Made by a program: the position numbers and the translations under genes. The notes below the pieces were generated by a model. That model saw nothing but the letters and a program-made list of their open reading frames with translations. It made no database searches and was not told the DNA's origin. Shown here piece by piece: positions 1 to 8,369 of a stretch of DNA of 40,456 nucleotides. Source of the DNA: Rhodothermia bacterium (GTDB lineage Bacteria; Bacteroidota; Rhodothermia; Rhodothermales; UBA2364); contig JAFLBZ010000038.1 of the NCBI GenBank assembly GCA_017303715.1, positions 1 through 40,456 of the forward strand, in the 5' to 3' direction. Every line of letters starts with the position of its first letter. The stretch's first letter is position 1.

Positions 1-409
1 TGCTGCCGGTGGCCGAGATGGTGAAGGTGAAAGTGTCGTCACTTGGATCACTGGAGGTACCATTGTCGTTACAGGTTGGGGTAACGGTGGGCGTATTGAT
101 GGCACAAACAGGAGCCGCAGCACAACTCCCCGGATCGCTCACTGATGCCGTTTGGGTGCAAGAAGAGGTCGTCGCATCGGTCAGGGTAAGGGTGTAGGTT
201 GTGCCATTGCCCGCAGAACCATTTTGAAGACGGAAACTGGTGGCGCTGCTATAAGAACCGGACATTGGCGTGACAGTGCCACCATTGTTTACACTCACGT
301 TGTAGGATGCTGCTACTCCCGTGCCTGAGGCTGTAACCGAAAACGTACGGTAATCATCGCTTGCATCGGCTGGAGTGCCATTGTTATTACAAGTTTTAAA
401 AATGATGTC
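1..409 (-). pseudogene. Start-less fragment of a repeat-type surface protein
   Basis: On the minus strand an open frame runs from directly after the SQR stop codon to the left edge. It reads like extracellular repeat proteins: two units with a Cys-Asn-x-Asn-Gly-Thr motif followed by Asp-rich and Thr/Ser-rich beta-strand sequence (CNNNGTPADASDD, then CNDNGTSSDPSDD about 95 residues later). Such units are typical of giant Bacteroidota gliding/HYR/DUF11-like adhesins. No plausible start codon or signal peptide precedes it. The frame begins at the TAA of the upstream gene, so the N-terminus is missing. It is either a truncated gene remnant, the internal part of a larger gene cut by rearrangement, or an assembly join. 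The remainder lies outside the window. Confidence 0.6.
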
Positions 410-1681
410 TTATGCAGTTCCTTTGAGAATTTTGTTCCAATACAAATAGGGCAATAAGTTCTTTTTTAACAACCACATAGAGAAGCGTTCCTTTGTTTGG
501 TCAAAAGGAAAAGACGTCATTGGCTTGTTGTCGTAGTCAAACTCTGCCAGAACCAATTTGTGGTAGCCTGTAACCAATGGGCATGAACCATAGCCCGTGT
601 AATGGCCACTTCCCTGCCTGTTTTGTATAGAAGACAAGAGGTTTTCTACCAAGACAGGGGCTTGTTTTCGGATTGCCGCACCTGTTTTTGCATTTGGGGT
701 ACTGGTTGCATCGCCAGCACCCCAAATATTCGCAAAACGATTGTGTTGCAAGGTGTGTTTGTTGATGTCCAGCCAGCCGAAAGCATTTTCGGGTACGGAT
801 AGCGGGCTATTCTTGATGAAATCCGGTGCGCTTTGTGGCGGCGTGGCGTGCATGATTTCGTAAGGAACACCCACTTGGACTATGCGTCCGTCGTGGCTTG
901 TGTCCACCACAACGCACCCCATCCGTTCTAATTTCTGTTGGTGAGCATGGTGGTCAAAGACTTCTGTCTCAAAAACAGCAATTTTCTCGTCGCCTCGAAC
1001 TTCCACAAGGTTGTGTCCGAAATGGGTTTCGATGTCATACCGCTTAACAACCTCGTTTAGGGTTTTGGCAAATTCTGGTACTGCAAAAATTACAGTTCCA
1101 CCAGAATAAAAATGTACACTATCGTGTTTTAATAGGCCATTTTTGCGGAAATGATCAGCCGCCAAATACATGATTTTTTGAGGAGCACCGCCACATTTAA
1201 TCGGTGTACTCGGTGCTGTAAAGAGGGCTTTCCCTTTACCTGTATAGCCTCGGATCAACTCCCACGTTTGGGGCGCCCACTCAAAGCGGTAATTACTGGA
1301 CACTCCTTGTCGGTTCTCAATCGCAGACCGAAGCCCCTTAACCTTGTCCCAATTGAGCTGGATACCCGGACAAACGACCAAATGATCATAACTGATTTGA
1401 TCCCCATCCGAGAGTGTTACAACGTTTTCTTCGGGCGTAAAACCAGTACAAGCGGCCTGAATCCATTTAACATACGAGGGCATTACGTCGGCTTGCGGAC
1501 GTACTGTTTTTGCGACATCAAATGTCCCTCCTCCCACCAAAGTCCAAGCGGGTTGGTAATAGTGTTTTTCTGCCGGATCTACGATCGCAATGTCCAAACG
1601 CTTGTCTTTACGGTAAAGTTGTGATGCAATTGAGATACCGGCATTACCGCCGCCGATAATTAAAACCTGATGATGACGCAT
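410..1681 (-). CDS. sqr: Sulfide:quinone oxidoreductase, type II (SQOR-like)
   Basis: FAD-dependent membrane-associated enzyme that oxidises sulfide to sulfane sulfur and passes electrons to the quinone pool. The N-terminus has the Rossmann FAD motif GGGNAG (residues 10-15). Two redox cysteines sit in characteristic contexts: TPIKCGGAPQK (about Cys163) and YGSCPLVTGY (about Cys367). The C-terminal stretch with FPFDQTKER and LLPYLYWN matches the mitochondrial/type II SQOR family, as does the length of 423 aa. The gene is monocistronic and divergent from the DUF1801 gene. The shared upstream region carries two TACAGG direct repeats 10 bp apart (1711-1716 and 1721-1726) that could be an operator, which is a guess. 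The likely role is sulfide detoxification or use as an electron donor. Confidence 0.93.
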   Translation of the reverse strand: MRHHQVLIIGGGNAGISIASQLYRKDKRLDIAIVDPAEKHYYQPAWTLVGGGTFDVAKTVRPQADVMPSYVKWIQAACTGFTPEENVVTLSDGDQISYDHLVVCPGIQLNWDKVKGLRSAIENRQGVSSNYRFEWAPQTWELIRGYTGKGKALFTAPSTPIKCGGAPQKIMYLAADHFRKNGLLKHDSVHFYSGGTVIFAVPEFAKTLNEVVKRYDIETHFGHNLVEVRGDEKIAVFETEVFDHHAHQQKLERMGCVVVDTSHDGRIVQVGVPYEIMHATPPQSAPDFIKNSPLSVPENAFGWLDINKHTLQHNRFANIWGAGDATSTPNAKTGAAIRKQAPVLVENLLSSIQNRQGSGHYTGYGSCPLVTGYHKLVLAEFDYDNKPMTSFPFDQTKERFSMWLLKKNLLPYLYWNKILKGTA

Positions 1682-1864
1682 AGAAGTTTGGTTTAGGGGG
1701 TTAGGTTAATTACAGGTTAATACAGGATGTAAGTTGTTATTACAAGTGAAAAGATAGAAAATAAATTGTGTAAAAACAATATGCAAAACGCTTTTTTTGA
1801 TTAAATTATGTTTTTAGGGCTTTTCCGCAAGTCCTTGTTTCTTTACCGCCTCAATCCCGCAGCC

Positions 1865-2320
1865 ATGCAGTCTAACGCCCCCACACCTGATGCTTACATT
1901 GCATCTTTGCCCGAAGACCGGAAAGCCGTTATCCAGAAACTGAGAGAAGTTATTTCGGAGAATTTACCAGATGGCTTCCACGAAGAGATGAATTACGGTA
2001 TGATTGGCTATGTTGTACCGAAAACACTTTATCCATCTGGATACCATTGCGATACAAAAATGCCGCTCCCATTCCTAAACATTGCCTCTCAAAAGCAGCA
2101 TGTGGCGGTCTATCATATGGGCATATATGTGGATCCCGACTTGTTGACGTGGTTTAAAGGAGCCTATGCCGAGCGGGTTAAAACGAAATTAGATATGGGG
2201 AAAAGCTGTATTCGGTTTAAGAATCCGGCACATATCCCTTATGATCTAATTGGTGAATTGGCTTCTCGGATGACTCCGCAGACGTGGATTTCACTTTACG
2301 AGCAGTTTGTGAAGCGCTAA
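1865..2320 (+). CDS. DUF1801 domain protein
   Basis: Small soluble protein of the DUF1801/YdhG-like family. Seen: DAYIASLPEDRK near the start, EEMNYGMIGY in the middle, a KSCIRF strand and a C-terminal amphipathic helix. The family is conserved but its biochemical function is not firmly known. The frame is open from 1808, but the upstream codons (Phe/Leu/Arg-rich) do not belong to the family. I therefore chose the ATG at 1865, which gives MQSNAPTPDAY and about 151 aa. It ends 3 bp from the convergent crcB stop. It could be a stress-related accessory protein, with no specific role visible. Confidence 0.8.
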   Translation: MQSNAPTPDAYIASLPEDRKAVIQKLREVISENLPDGFHEEMNYGMIGYVVPKTLYPSGYHCDTKMPLPFLNIASQKQHVAVYHMGIYVDPDLLTWFKGAYAERVKTKLDMGKSCIRFKNPAHIPYDLIGELASRMTPQTWISLYEQFVKR

Positions 2321-2323
2321 ATC

Positions 2324-2707
2324 TTATCCTGCCGAAAGCGTTTTGCCTGCCCAAATACCCATCGCTGTGGCAATAAGACCGAGACTGAGCGAAGAAACAA
2401 CATTGAGTAATGCCGTGCCATACTCCTCACGGTGTACAAGTTCTATTGTCTCAAGGCTAAATGTAGAAAAGGTGGTGTAAGCGCCCAAAAAACCTGTAAC
2501 AAAAAAGAGTCTAAACCCCGTGGAAATCTCTGTTTTGGCAAAATGCGGAAGTATTAAGCCGATCAGGAAGCACCCCAAAAGATTCGCGATGGCCGTACCT
2601 AAAGGAAACGCGCCTCGCCAAAGGTTGGCGACACCAACTGCAGTTGCATAACGGAGTATTGCCCCGATTGCACCACCAAGGGCGATGTATAAAACAGGAT
2701 AGGACAT
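2324..2707 (-). CDS. crcB: Fluoride-specific ion channel CrcB/Fluc
   Basis: Four-helix membrane protein of 127 aa, the usual length for Fluc subunits, which work as antiparallel dimers exporting fluoride. Family signatures are present: GGAIGAILRY near the N-terminus, the central GTAIANLLGCF helix with its conserved Asn, and the phenylalanine/threonine track GFLGAYTTFSTFS. Single-gene crcB is often controlled by a fluoride riboswitch, but I could not recognise one in the 68 bp separating it from the divergent corA gene. The start MSYPVLYIALGGAIGA agrees with the family. Confidence 0.95.
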   Translation of the reverse strand: MSYPVLYIALGGAIGAILRYATAVGVANLWRGAFPLGTAIANLLGCFLIGLILPHFAKTEISTGFRLFFVTGFLGAYTTFSTFSLETIELVHREEYGTALLNVVSSLSLGLIATAMGIWAGKTLSAG

Positions 2708-2775
2708 AATTCTTGTTTTGGATATGGGCAGAAGAAAATTAAATTACGACAATCCTATACCCTAAAACAACGCAA

Positions 2776-3846
2776 ATGCCGAACCGAGACGCTATCAGTC
2801 GGAAGCATAAATTGGGGCAGCCACCCGGTGCTTTGCTCTATACTGGCGCACCCAGAGACGCTAAGGCCACGTTTTCCATGATTAGCTACAACGAGAAAAC
2901 GCAAACGGCCCGTACCTACAACAATTTGGAACACTGCCTCGAAAGATTGACCCGTGACTCGGTACATTGGCTTAATATTGAGGGCTTACATGATACGGAT
3001 TTGGTCGCTTTGATTGGGGAGCGCTTTGGGATTCACCCGCTTACGTTGGAAGATGTGCTCAATACGCAAACGCGCCCCAAATTTGAGGATTATGAAGGTT
3101 ATTTGGTAGCCATCTTAAAAATGATCCGCTTTGATCCAACATCGCAGGAGGTGATAACGGAACAATTGGTCTTAATTCTCAAAGACCAAATGGTGATCAC
3201 CTTTCAAGAAAAAGATGGGGAAGACGCCTTCGACCATGTACGGCATCGGATCAAATCGGTACGTGGACGGATTCATAAGTTGGGGGCCGATTACCTCTAT
3301 TATGCCCTTATGGATGCGGTTGTGGACTATTATTTTGAGGTTTTAGAGCGCATCGGAGACATGGTCGAGACGTTGGAGGAGGCTTTAATTGAGGGGCCAA
3401 GTCCAGAGATGATGCGCCAACTCCACCACCTGAAACGCCAAATGATCTTGTTGCGAAAGTCTGTTTGGCCGCTGAGGGAATTGATTAATAACATCGAACG
3501 GTCGGATAATCCACAACTCACCGAGCATACACACCTCTATTTACGCGACCTTAGAGACCATATTGTCTTGGTTTTAGACACCGTAGAAACCTACCGTGAC
3601 TTGCTTTCTGGCTTGATGGATCTCTACCTCTCCAGTGTCTCGAACCGCATGAACGAGGTGATGAAGGTACTCGCCATTATCTCGACAGTCTTTATTCCGG
3701 TTACGTTTTTGGCGGGGGTTTATGGGATGAATTTTGACATTATGCCAGAGCTACACGAGCCTTACGCCTACTACATTTTGTGGGCGGTCATGATTGTGCT
3801 TATGGTTTCTCAAGTAATTTATTTCAAGAAGCGAAAATGGCTTTAG
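2776..3846 (+). CDS. corA: CorA-type divalent cation transporter
   Basis: Pentameric Mg2+/Co2+ channel of the inner membrane, 356 aa. The N-terminal cytoplasmic alpha/beta domain includes VHWLNIEGL and HPLTLEDVLN. The long coiled helical stalk spans roughly residues 185-290. The C-terminus has two membrane helices separated by the diagnostic YGMNF motif (near residue 316) with a short acidic loop, ending in the basic KKRKWL tail. All these elements fit an intact CorA. It is transcribed divergently from crcB and its stop lies 1 bp from the convergent metallophosphoesterase gene. Confidence 0.94.
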   Translation: MPNRDAISRKHKLGQPPGALLYTGAPRDAKATFSMISYNEKTQTARTYNNLEHCLERLTRDSVHWLNIEGLHDTDLVALIGERFGIHPLTLEDVLNTQTRPKFEDYEGYLVAILKMIRFDPTSQEVITEQLVLILKDQMVITFQEKDGEDAFDHVRHRIKSVRGRIHKLGADYLYYALMDAVVDYYFEVLERIGDMVETLEEALIEGPSPEMMRQLHHLKRQMILLRKSVWPLRELINNIERSDNPQLTEHTHLYLRDLRDHIVLVLDTVETYRDLLSGLMDLYLSSVSNRMNEVMKVLAIISTVFIPVTFLAGVYGMNFDIMPELHEPYAYYILWAVMIVLMVSQVIYFKKRKWL

Positions 3847-3847
3847 A

Positions 3848-5125
3848 TCATGCCTGTACATCCGATTTCGCCTTTTCCAAACGCAGAACGGTGATTTCCG
3901 GCCAAATGCCCACCCGTCCCGGAAAGCCTAAAAAGCCAAATCCACGGTTTACATATAGGTATTTGCCCGCTTCATGGTAGAGATCGGCCCAACGGCTATA
4001 CCGGAATTTCACAGGGCTCCATCGGAAGCCGGGAACCTCTATCCCGAATTGCATCCCGTGGGTGTGCCCCGAAAGGGTCAGCGGGAAGTGTGTCTCATGT
4101 CTCAGTACCTTTTGTTCCCAATGGGTTGGATCGTGACTAAGCAAAATTTTGAAGGTGTCCTGCGGGAGGTTTTCCAATGCTTTTTGCAAATCACCATGTT
4201 GTGGGAAGGGCGGCAAACCCCAATTCTCTACACCCACAATGGCCAATTTTGCCCCCTTGGCCTCGATTACATGGTGTTCATTCCGCAACAACCGAAACCC
4301 AATTTGTTGATGATGCTGTACCAAGTCCGCTAAATTTTTTCGTTTTTCCTCCGCCGATGGCCACGCCACATAGTCGCCGTAGTCATGATTGCCCAGCACC
4401 GAGTATAAGCCATGTGGCGCTTTCATCTTGGCAAAAACAGACTGCCAAGCCACCATTTCCTCGGCTTTGTTGTTGACCATATCACCTGTAAAAAGAATGA
4501 CATCACTGCCTTGTTCATTAATCAAGCGGACGCCTCGCTCCACCGCTGTGGGATCGTCGAAGCTCCCGACGTGCAAGTCCGATATTTGTGTGATGGTAAA
4601 GCCATTCAGTTCCTCCGGCAAATCTGGAAACGTCAAGGTCCGGCGGCGAACCGTAAAATTATACTTACCGATCGTAACACCATGTACAATTCCAGCAAAT
4701 GGGATACTGGCCAAGCCTAATGCCAACATGCTCACAAAGCGGCGTCGGCCTTCCATCACGGGGGTTTCGGGGGCAACTTGCCCGAACTGCTTGAGTGCCC
4801 AAACCCCGCCACCGCGTACAAGACGATAGGCATCTTCGAGCAACAAAGGAATCATGAACACAATTTTAGGCGCATAGAGCAAGATGAGGCCAATCCCAAT
4901 AAAGCGCATAAAATCGGGAGAGGGGCGACCTCCCGTCCAAAAAATGGCCGTAGAAACAAGCAATCCAACCCAGAAAACAAGGTGAGTAGCCCACCAAAGC
5001 ACCAAGGCCGTTTTACGAAGTTGCGGTGCAAGGCCATCCGTGATGGTGCGTAATCCCCGATAAGCATAGAGGTCTAAGAGAACCAAAAGTCCTACAAATA
5101 TCCCGACCCGTAAAATTGCTGGCAT
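3848..5125 (-). CDS. Membrane-anchored metallophosphoesterase (YkuE-like)
   Basis: Calcineurin-like phosphoesterase with several N-terminal hydrophobic segments (about residues 1-150) and a catalytic C-terminal domain. The dimetal-binding signatures are in canonical order: ISDLHVG (DxH), FTGDMVNN (GDxxxN), LGNHDY (GNHD), LLSHDP and SGHTHG (GHxH). Such proteins act on phospholipids or UDP-diacylglucosamine in some relatives (YkuE, LpxG), but the substrate here is not deducible. At 425 aa it is intact. The preceding ~700 bp of intergenic DNA holds the tandem repeat at 5289-5364. Confidence 0.9.
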   Translation of the reverse strand: MPAILRVGIFVGLLVLLDLYAYRGLRTITDGLAPQLRKTALVLWWATHLVFWVGLLVSTAIFWTGGRPSPDFMRFIGIGLILLYAPKIVFMIPLLLEDAYRLVRGGGVWALKQFGQVAPETPVMEGRRRFVSMLALGLASIPFAGIVHGVTIGKYNFTVRRRTLTFPDLPEELNGFTITQISDLHVGSFDDPTAVERGVRLINEQGSDVILFTGDMVNNKAEEMVAWQSVFAKMKAPHGLYSVLGNHDYGDYVAWPSAEEKRKNLADLVQHHQQIGFRLLRNEHHVIEAKGAKLAIVGVENWGLPPFPQHGDLQKALENLPQDTFKILLSHDPTHWEQKVLRHETHFPLTLSGHTHGMQFGIEVPGFRWSPVKFRYSRWADLYHEAGKYLYVNRGFGFLGFPGRVGIWPEITVLRLEKAKSDVQA

Positions 5126-5288
5126 CTTGTTCTAACGTTGTGTTTTTGGTTTGAGATCCGCCTCTTACGCCATGAGGTGCAAAAAGATGCCCACTTTATC
5201 CAATTATACAGCACGCTTAACGCAAACATAACCTTAAGAGGGATGTAAGCATAGGCTCGTTGTACTTTGCTTTGGCGTCGCCCATTGG

Positions 5289-5364
5289 TGGTTTGAGTAA
5301 GTAGGGGTGGTTTGAGTAAGTAGGGGTGGTTTGAGTAAGTAGGGGTGGTTTGAGTAAGTAGGGG
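5289..5364. repeat. Four-copy 19-bp perfect tandem repeat
   Basis: The unit TGGTTTGAGTAAGTAGGGG occurs four times head to tail without a single mismatch (5289-5307, 5308-5326, 5327-5345, 5346-5364). It is non-coding and lies upstream of the metallophosphoesterase gene, about 160 bp from its start. Perfect identity implies recent expansion by slippage, so the locus is likely variable in copy number. Confidence 0.97.
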
Positions 5365-5827
5365 AAATGTGTCATGAGGCTTCCAACACCACCAAAACCT
5401 CAACCAGGGGCCTACACACAACATCTGACCATTGCGGCTATATCCAAACAATGATTTGCTCCCTGAAAGGCATCAAATTATGCCGCTACATGGCTCATTC
5501 CGGCCATAAAAGAAGTGGCTACAGTTTTTGACAAAGTAGGTGAAAATCCTTATCCTACGCACATAGGATTGGGTTTTGATTTGTCACACCTTATTTTGGT
5601 GCAAAGTACAAAATCACAACATCTCCAAAATATTTTAGGGTATTACAGCTCCAAAACGACTGAAAGGTAAACGTTTTTCATAAAAAAGCCCGCATAAAAT
5701 ATATTAGTCCTCTTGAGATCTGCAACCTATAACGGACAGTGGTTTGCCCCAATATTGTGGGACAGTTTTTGGGCATCCGTACAATCATTAACGCAAGGGG
5801 CATAGAATCACTAAAAATCATCCGCTT
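5365..5827. other. Intergenic stretch, no recognised gene
   Basis: AT-rich spacer between the tandem repeat and the OLD-family nuclease. I see a small inverted repeat ATCCT/AGGAT (5552-5556 and 5565-5569) and no credible ORF. It probably contains the promoter of the nuclease gene, but no clear -33/-7 pair was found. Confidence 0.5.
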
Positions 5828-7561
5828 ATGATTACGAAGGTTATTTTAAAAAACTTCAAACGAATAGATTCAGAGGAGTTTGAACTTTCTGACTTCGACT
5901 TATTGGTAGGCTCAAACAATAGTGGAAAAAGCACCTTGCTTCAGGCGATGGCGATTTGGCAGTATTGCGTTGACCAATTCAAAAGAACCAACAGAAAGGG
6001 CAGTACGGGTATTCAGATAGTGTTGCCCGATTTTACCGCGCTGCCCCTGCCCGAATTCAATCTGTTGTGGAAAGACAAAACCGAACGGAAAAATGTCAAG
6101 AAGGCAGAGGGCGGGCATAAGCCCGAATTAATCCTCATCGAGATTTCGGTATTTTGGCAGTCTGTCGAGGCAGAAAAATTGGTTGAAAAATACTTGACCG
6201 TACAGCTCAGGTATGCCTCCCCCTTGTCCATTTATGCCATACCAGAAGGTGGGTTTGAAAAATTTAAATTATTGAGTGAGCATAAGGATTTCCCACAAAT
6301 CATATATGTTCCTCCATTTTCTGGTTTGGAGCCAGTGGAAAAATGGCTTGACGATGGAAATGTGAAACAAAATGTGGGAAAGGGGCAACCCGGCTCAGTT
6401 TTAAGAAACCTATTGTATAGGGTGGTGGACAGATTGGACGAAAACGGACACTTATTATCTCCAGAAAAAAATCCGAACTGGAAAGAGATAGAAAACAAAA
6501 TTAATGAATGGTTTGGAGTGAAGTTGAATCCGCCAGTTTACCAAAAAGGACAAAGTACGCAGATTAGCATGACTTACAAGGTTGGGAAAAAGGCATTTGA
6601 TATAATTTCGGCGGGTAGTGGTTTCCATCAAATACTTACACTGATGGCTTTTTTTTACGGATATAAAGGAATTACGACCATTCTCTTTGATGAGCCTGAT
6701 GCACACCTTCATGTGAACCTTCAAAAGCAAATCCTCTCTTATTTCAAACAAAAGAAACAAATACAATTCTTGATTGCAACCCATTCAGAGGAATTTATAC
6801 GAGGTGTTGAAGTCAATTCTATCGTGTCCATCTTGTCGGGGAACCCCAAGAGAATCCAATCCACTGAAGAGGTCGTTAGGGCGATGAGTGTGGTTGACAA
6901 TATAGAAGTCATTAGGACCAACCAAAACCCTTATATACTGTATGTGGAAGGGGAAGATGACGAAAGAATCCTAACGGCATGGGCAGAAAACTTAAGCAAA
7001 ATCGAAGTCCTCAAACAATTCTATGTCTATAAAATGGGGGGTACATCAAAAGAAGAAATGAAAAAGCGGCAGGAGGAGCATTTCAGGGCGCTTAGGCAAA
7101 TAAACCCAGGCATCAAAAGACTTGTACTGTTTGACTATGACACGGACGTGTCTTTCCACCCCGATGAAAACAACCCTGTCATGAAGGAATGGAAAAGAAA
7201 GAACATTGAAAACTATCTTTTAGTGCCTGAAGCATGGAAGAAGGCGATTCTTGACGTGACTAACCAAAAAGAGTTTAACTTATTTAACCTCGGTTACAAA
7301 ACTATCATCGAGGATTTTTTTGACGAGCAAAACCTTACCTTGCCCCCCAAATCAACTTGGGCAACAGTTAGGGCTAACATTTTCTCGGTAGTTGACGGCA
7401 AAAAAATCTTATTTGAAGAAAGCGACTCTTTATTTCAAAGGATTAAAAAAGTGGAAGACCTTAAGGTGAATAGGGAAAAAGTCGCCAGTAATATGAGTAA
7501 GGATATGATACATGAGGACGTGATACATTTTTTTAATTTACTTACTGACATAGTTTCATGA
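5828..7561 (+). CDS. OLD-family AAA ATPase with TOPRIM nuclease domain
   Basis: Predicted ATP-dependent DNA nuclease of the overcoming-lysogenization-defect type, 577 aa. The ABC-type ATPase shows Walker A GSNNSGKST (residues 28-36), a signature-like region ISAGSGFHQIL (about 262-272) and Walker B TTILFDEPDAHLH (about 282-294), followed by an ATHSEEFI switch segment. The C-terminal TOPRIM domain has the invariant Glu in YVEGEDDE (about 372-379) and the acidic LFDYDTD motif (about 434-440). Relatives act in phage defence, for example the GajA subunit of Gabija and OLD nucleases. No GajB-type helicase follows, but a decayed restriction helicase begins about 45 bp downstream. The gene looks intact and may function alone. 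Confidence 0.88.
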   Translation: MITKVILKNFKRIDSEEFELSDFDLLVGSNNSGKSTLLQAMAIWQYCVDQFKRTNRKGSTGIQIVLPDFTALPLPEFNLLWKDKTERKNVKKAEGGHKPELILIEISVFWQSVEAEKLVEKYLTVQLRYASPLSIYAIPEGGFEKFKLLSEHKDFPQIIYVPPFSGLEPVEKWLDDGNVKQNVGKGQPGSVLRNLLYRVVDRLDENGHLLSPEKNPNWKEIENKINEWFGVKLNPPVYQKGQSTQISMTYKVGKKAFDIISAGSGFHQILTLMAFFYGYKGITTILFDEPDAHLHVNLQKQILSYFKQKKQIQFLIATHSEEFIRGVEVNSIVSILSGNPKRIQSTEEVVRAMSVVDNIEVIRTNQNPYILYVEGEDDERILTAWAENLSKIEVLKQFYVYKMGGTSKEEMKKRQEEHFRALRQINPGIKRLVLFDYDTDVSFHPDENNPVMKEWKRKNIENYLLVPEAWKKAILDVTNQKEFNLFNLGYKTIIEDFFDEQNLTLPPKSTWATVRANIFSVVDGKKILFEESDSLFQRIKKVEDLKVNREKVASNMSKDMIHEDVIHFFNLLTDIVS

Positions 7562-7605
7562 ATGAGCCGCAATAGTATTGGGAATATAAGAGAATTTATT
7601 TTACC

Positions 7606-8313
7606 GGAGGGGTCGCAAACCCGTGGGATATGTCGTTGCTTCCGAGCGTTCAAAATCATTTGACGCCCCGGGCACCTTCATTGAAATTGATTTGGTAAAC
7701 ACCATTCGACCTAGAATTAAGAAATGGCGAGAAGATGGTTATCCCAATCTCGGCGTTACAGGAATGACCAAACGACTTTTGTAACATTGGCAAGACACCA
7801 AGAACGCAAAGACCGTAGGTTGTTCTTTTGCCAATTAGAAGCCATTGAAAGATTAATTTGGTTAACCGAAGCCCCCGAAGCGGACAAAACAGGCATTGAA
7901 ATTCCAAGAGATGGTGGAATATTCAGTCGTTGGTGCAACAAAATGGCAACAGGTTCAGGCAAAAACCATTGTAATGCGTCTGTTCATTGCATGGAATGAT
8001 TTGAACAAAGTGGTAAATGGAAAAGATACCCGTTTTTCAAAAAATGTTTTAATCGTTGCACCGGATTTAACGGTTCGCAATCGTCTTTCTCTTTCGGTTC
8101 TCAATCCTACAGACCCTGAAAATTATTATGAAGCGTTCAGTATTGCGCCTTCCGGTTTAATGGACTCTCTGCGACAGGGTAAAATAAGAATCATCAACTG
8201 GCATGGTTTGGTATGGCAGACAGAAGAAAAGATGAACAAAAAGATCAGTTAACAAACGTGGAGCAAAAAATGATGCCCTACTTCTTTCGGGTATTTTAGG
8301 AGAGCAGAAAAAG
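7606..8313 (+). pseudogene. Degraded DEAD/DEAH-helicase restriction endonuclease fragment
   Basis: Fragments in different frames together read as a contiguous piece of a large type III/BPTD_3080-like restriction enzyme. The first frame gives GYVVASERSKSFDAPGTFIE and TIRPRIKKWREDGYP, ending at an in-frame TAA inside TKRLL-stop-HWQD. A frameshift near 7800 leads to RRLFFCQLEAIERLIWLTEA and the Walker A motif MATGSGK. A second shift in the A-run 7961-7965 leads to KTIVM, FSKNVLIVAP and IINWHGLVWQTEEKM. A third near 8245 leads to KRGAKNDALLLSGILGEQKK. Both ends are missing, so the gene is dead. The downstream boundary abuts the promoter of the S9 peptidase. Confidence 0.82.
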
Positions 8314-8324
8314 AAATCTTTTTG

Positions 8325-8332
8325 TACCTTTG
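8325..8332 (+). promoter_or_regulatory. Bacteroidota-type -7 element
   Basis: TACCTTTG matches the TAnnTTTG -7 consensus of Bacteroidota primary-sigma promoters and lies 37 bp before the chosen ATG of the S9 peptidase. I do not see a good TTTG -33 element at the usual 19-21 bp distance, so this is moderate support only. Confidence 0.5.
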
Positions 8333-8369
8333 GGTTTCACTTTTTACGCATAATCCCAAAAATAACACC

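Noticed and set aside
2708-2775. Fluoride riboswitch before crcB
   Set aside because: Only 68 bp separate crcB from corA, and I could not identify the conserved pseudoknot sequence.
5289-5364. G-quadruplex
   Set aside because: There are four GGGG runs, but the 15-nt loops between them are too long for a confident canonical quadruplex.
5828-7561. Two-gene Gabija system
   Set aside because: The ATPase/TOPRIM gene resembles GajA in layout, but the adjacent remnant reads as a restriction-enzyme helicase, not the UvrD-like GajB.
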